From JAUIAS01 sp030425395 (GTDB taxonomy: Bacteria > Pseudomonadota > Alphaproteobacteria > Rhodobacterales > Rhodobacteraceae), in the NCBI GenBank assembly GCA_043553855.1, contig CP121336.1, positions 2,294,001 through 2,358,000 of the forward strand: a stretch of DNA of 64,000 bases, in the 5' to 3' direction. The translations under genes were made by a program, and so were the position numbers. A model generated the notes under the pieces. The model was given only the letters and a program-made list of their open reading frames with translations, made no database searches and was not told where the DNA came from. Positions 61,756 through 64,000 of this stretch are shown in pieces. The number at the start of each line of letters is the position of its first letter. The stretch's first letter is position 1.

Positions 61756-62427
61756 TTACTGTCTGGCGCGCGGCATCGGCACCATATGCGGGGTCGGTCC
61801 TGTCAGGATCGCCCGCGCCTCCGGGCGCATCAGGTGGGACAGTTCGTGCGCGGTGCTGCGCAACCCGCCTGTATAGGTGCCATAGGCAGGCAGGATCACC
61901 CGGTCCGTATCGAACAGGAACGCAGGCCGTGTGATCTGTCGCCCCCGTATGCGCAGCGATGCCTTGGGGTGATAATGGCCCGACACCTCGCCGCTGGCAC
62001 CGGGGGCTGCGATATGGCGAAAGATAAGCGGGGCCTGGGGCAGTTCGGTCAGATGGGTGCCGCCCATCTTGATCGGTCCGGGATCATGGTTGCCCTCGAT
62101 CCAGACCCAGCGTCGCCCGGCCTGAAGCCTGATGATCCACAGACGTTCGTCTTCGGGCAGGCTGCGGGCGGCATCGAGATCGTCGAAACTGTCGCCCAGA
62201 CAAATGACCGTGCGCGCCTGCGTCCGGGCAATGTCTGCGGCCAACCGGTTCAGCGTGTCGCGCGTGTCATAGGGCGGCAGGGCCTGACCGCTGCGGCGGG
62301 CCACCCGTTCGGATTTGCCCAAGTGCAGGTCTGAGACGCACAGGATACCTTGGTCGCCCCACCACAATGCGCCAGAACCAAGCGCATCAAGCCGAGATCC
62401 AGCCAGCGTGAATGAAATCTTGTTCAT
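61756..62427 (-). CDS. pdeM: Ligase-associated DNA damage response phosphoesterase PdeM
   Basis: This 223-residue calcineurin-type phosphoesterase has CVSDLHLGKSE near 30-40, GDSFDD near 78-83, GNHD near 106-109 and GHYHP near 141-145, the full metallophosphoesterase set. Homologues cluster with a DNA ligase and an lhr-like helicase in a DNA-repair set. Start ATG 62427 (MNKISFTLAG); the longer reading to 62454 is possible. It lies 31 bases downstream of the helicase gene. Confidence 0.88.
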   Translation of the reverse strand: MNKISFTLAGSRLDALGSGALWWGDQGILCVSDLHLGKSERVARRSGQALPPYDTRDTLNRLAADIARTQARTVICLGDSFDDLDAARSLPEDERLWIIRLQAGRRWVWIEGNHDPGPIKMGGTHLTELPQAPLIFRHIAAPGASGEVSGHYHPKASLRIRGRQITRPAFLFDTDRVILPAYGTYTGGLRSTAHELSHLMRPEARAILTGPTPHMVPMPRARQ

Positions 62428-62458
62428 GGTTTGTCCATGCCTGATCCCGCCCAAGCGA

Positions 62459-64000
62459 TCAAGGGGTCACGTCGATACCGGCTGTGGTAAGAAGCCTTTC
62501 CGCCTCTTGCGCCAGCAGCCGTTCTTCGGCGGACCCGCGCACAGGCACGCGCCCCATCTCAAGCAACATAGGCGCGGCAAGCGGGGTCACGCGCGGCAGG
62601 CGCACATGGTCGATCCGCCCGTCGATGCGTGCGGCCATTTCTTCGATCCGGCCAAAGTCCACAAGGCCCCGGCGGGCCTCTTGGCGGGTGATCTGCATCA
62701 TCAGGTGGTCGGGATCGTATTTCAGCAGCGTGTCATAGAGGATGTCCGACGAAAACGTCGCCTGCCGCCCGGATTTGCGCGCGCTTGGCGTGTTGCGTTC
62801 GATCAGCCCGGCGATGGTTGCGCTGGCCCGAAAGGTGCGTTTCATCACGGCATTCCCGGCAAGCCATGTATCCAATCCCCGCCGCAGTGTCTGCACGTCG
62901 AACAGGGGGGCGGGATCGTCGATTGGGTCCAGCCCCCAGATCAGCGTGGCGTAATCGGTGGCGACAAAGCCCAACGGGTTCAGCCCCAGTTCCTCCATCC
63001 GTTTGGTTACGATCAGGCCCAGCGTCTGCTGGGCATTTCGACCGGCAAACCCATAGATGCAGGTATGGGCCTGTCCGTCATGGGGATAGCTTTCGATCAG
63101 CAGGCGGTCCGCTTCGGGCAGGCGTGATACGCTGCGCTGAATGTCGAGCCATTCTGCCGTGTGGCGGGGCAGGGCGGACCAGTCACGCGTTTGGAAAATC
63201 TCAAGAATGCGCGCACTGAGCTGGGTAGAGGTGGCGAATTTGGTCCCTGCAAATGTCGCAATCTTGGGCTTCTTGTCGGCGCGGCGCGTGACCTCGACCA
63301 CCAACTTGCGCAGCCCTTCATAGCGCACGATCTGGCCGCCGATCAGAAAGGTATCGCCCGGCGTCAACGTGGCGGCAAATGCCTCTTCGACTTCACCCAG
63401 CGGCTTGCCGCCCCGCTGGCGGCGCAACCGCACCTTGAGAGTATCGGTATCCTGAATCGTGCCGATGTTCATCCGTATGCGTTGGGCCGCGCGCGGATCG
63501 CGCAGCGCCCACAGCCCGGCGGCATCCTGTTTCAGCCGTTGCCAGCGATCATAGGCGCGCAACGCGTATCCGCCGGTTGCACAGAAATCGAGACAGGCGT
63601 CAAAGTCCTCCCGGCTCAGCCCATGATACGGTCCGGAGGTGATCACCTCGCGATAAAGAGCCGAGGCATCGAAAGGCCCCGCGCAGGCTGCAATCAGAAT
63701 ATGTTGGCACAAGACATCCAGCGGCCCGTCGCCGCGCGGTTCACCGTCCAGCGTGCCGTCGCGCACCGCTTCGAGGGCCGCGACGCACTCGACCACCTCG
63801 AACCTGTTTGCGGGCACAAGCAACGCCTTGGAGGGCGCGTTATAGCGATGGTTGGCGCGCCCGATCCGCTGAACCAGCCGTTTGACGTTTTTGGGTGCAC
63901 CGATCTGGATAACAAGATCCACATCGCCCCAGTCAATTCCAAGGTCCAGCGATCCGGTGCACACAATCGCGCGCAGTTCGCCCCGCACCATTGCGGCTTC
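62459..64000 (-). CDS. Ligase-associated DEXH-box helicase (Lhr-like), C-terminal part
   Basis: Only the C-terminal 514 residues or so are in the window; the N-terminal helicase motifs lie beyond 64000. Visible are the helicase core end (VCTGSLDLGIDWGDVDLVIQIG and QRIGRANHR motif VI) and the long Lhr-type C-terminal domain. Enzymes of this type accompany PdeM and an ATP-dependent DNA ligase and act on DNA damage intermediates. The sequence is open to the window edge, with no start codon needed inside. Confidence 0.9.
   Translation of the reverse strand, partial: EAAMVRGELRAIVCTGSLDLGIDWGDVDLVIQIGAPKNVKRLVQRIGRANHRYNAPSKALLVPANRFEVVECVAALEAVRDGTLDGEPRGDGPLDVLCQHILIAACAGPFDASALYREVITSGPYHGLSREDFDACLDFCATGGYALRAYDRWQRLKQDAAGLWALRDPRAAQRIRMNIGTIQDTDTLKVRLRRQRGGKPLGEVEEAFAATLTPGDTFLIGGQIVRYEGLRKLVVEVTRRADKKPKIATFAGTKFATSTQLSARILEIFQTRDWSALPRHTAEWLDIQRSVSRLPEADRLLIESYPHDGQAHTCIYGFAGRNAQQTLGLIVTKRMEELGLNPLGFVATDYATLIWGLDPIDDPAPLFDVQTLRRGLDTWLAGNAVMKRTFRASATIAGLIERNTPSARKSGRQATFSSDILYDTLLKYDPDHLMMQITRQEARRGLVDFGRIEEMAARIDGRIDHVRLPRVTPLAAPMLLEMGRVPVRGSAEERLLAQEAERLLTTAGIDVTP

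Noticed and set aside
1..64000. tRNA or rRNA genes, CRISPR arrays, prophage or insertion sequences
   Set aside because: No cloverleaf-like gene, rRNA segment, regular repeat-spacer array, transposase or terminal inverted repeats were seen. A covariance-model scan was not available, so small RNAs may be missed.

Overview
The window is chromosomal DNA from a high-GC alphaproteobacterium, most likely a marine roseobacter-type member of the Rhodobacterales. This rests on recognised gene content and order: mreBCD, ybgC-tolQRAB-pal-cpoB-tilS-ftsH, ruvCAB, fhs-chorismate mutase-folD, a TRAP transporter, a DUF1127 protein, an iron-sulfur bacterial photolyase and a pdeM/lhr-like helicase pair. I saw no insertion sequences, phage genes, CRISPR array, rRNA or tRNA.

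Layout. 1-3920: cell-shape operon mreB-mreC-mreD on the minus strand, then rlmJ and a PhnA-type zinc-ribbon protein. 3925-5734: leuA, preceded by an unannotated 27-residue leucine-rich leader peptide and competing hairpins that look like a leucine attenuator. 5845-14067: an SDR and photolyase pair, a secreted MORN-repeat protein, nadE, a DadA-like oxidoreductase, a small zincin and a Tat-exported metallo-beta-lactamase-fold protein. 14232-19881: a glutamyl-tRNA synthetase, a gamma-glutamylcyclotransferase-like protein, an NsrR-like Rrf2 regulator with an FNR-type promoter, and a YbbA/YbbP-type ABC exporter. 19932-24626: arylesterase, cold-shock protein, a large unrecognised protein with a peptidoglycan-binding-like N-terminus, a KduD-like SDR and a luciferase-like monooxygenase.

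24641-39854 is the most unusual part: a divergent catabolic locus around a GntR/HutC regulator. Six translationally coupled minus-strand genes encode a tautomerase-SnoaL fusion, HyuB- and HyuA-type ATP-dependent hydrolase subunits, an isochorismatase-fold protein lacking the catalytic cysteine, a PEP-mutase/isocitrate-lyase-family lyase and a fumarate-reductase-like flavoprotein. The plus-strand arm encodes the regulator, a LeuC/LeuD-like hydratase pair, a TRAP importer (dctM carries a +1 frameshift) and an extradiol-type dioxygenase; a zinc alcohol dehydrogenase lies convergently at the end. The set fits uptake of an organic acid or cyclic amide/imide, ring opening, dehydrogenation, hydration to a substituted malate, and retro-aldol cleavage. 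The substrate is not identifiable from sequence alone.

39940-49528: a TsuA/YeeE sulfur transporter, MFS and MATE transporters, prmA, a DUF1127 protein, ruvCAB, two hypothetical genes (one in an AT-richer patch) and ybgC. 49628-57885: the Tol-Pal envelope operon running into tilS and ftsH. 57999-64000: a MOSC protein, the one-carbon genes fhs and folD flanking a chorismate mutase, then pdeM and a truncated lhr-like helicase on the minus strand.
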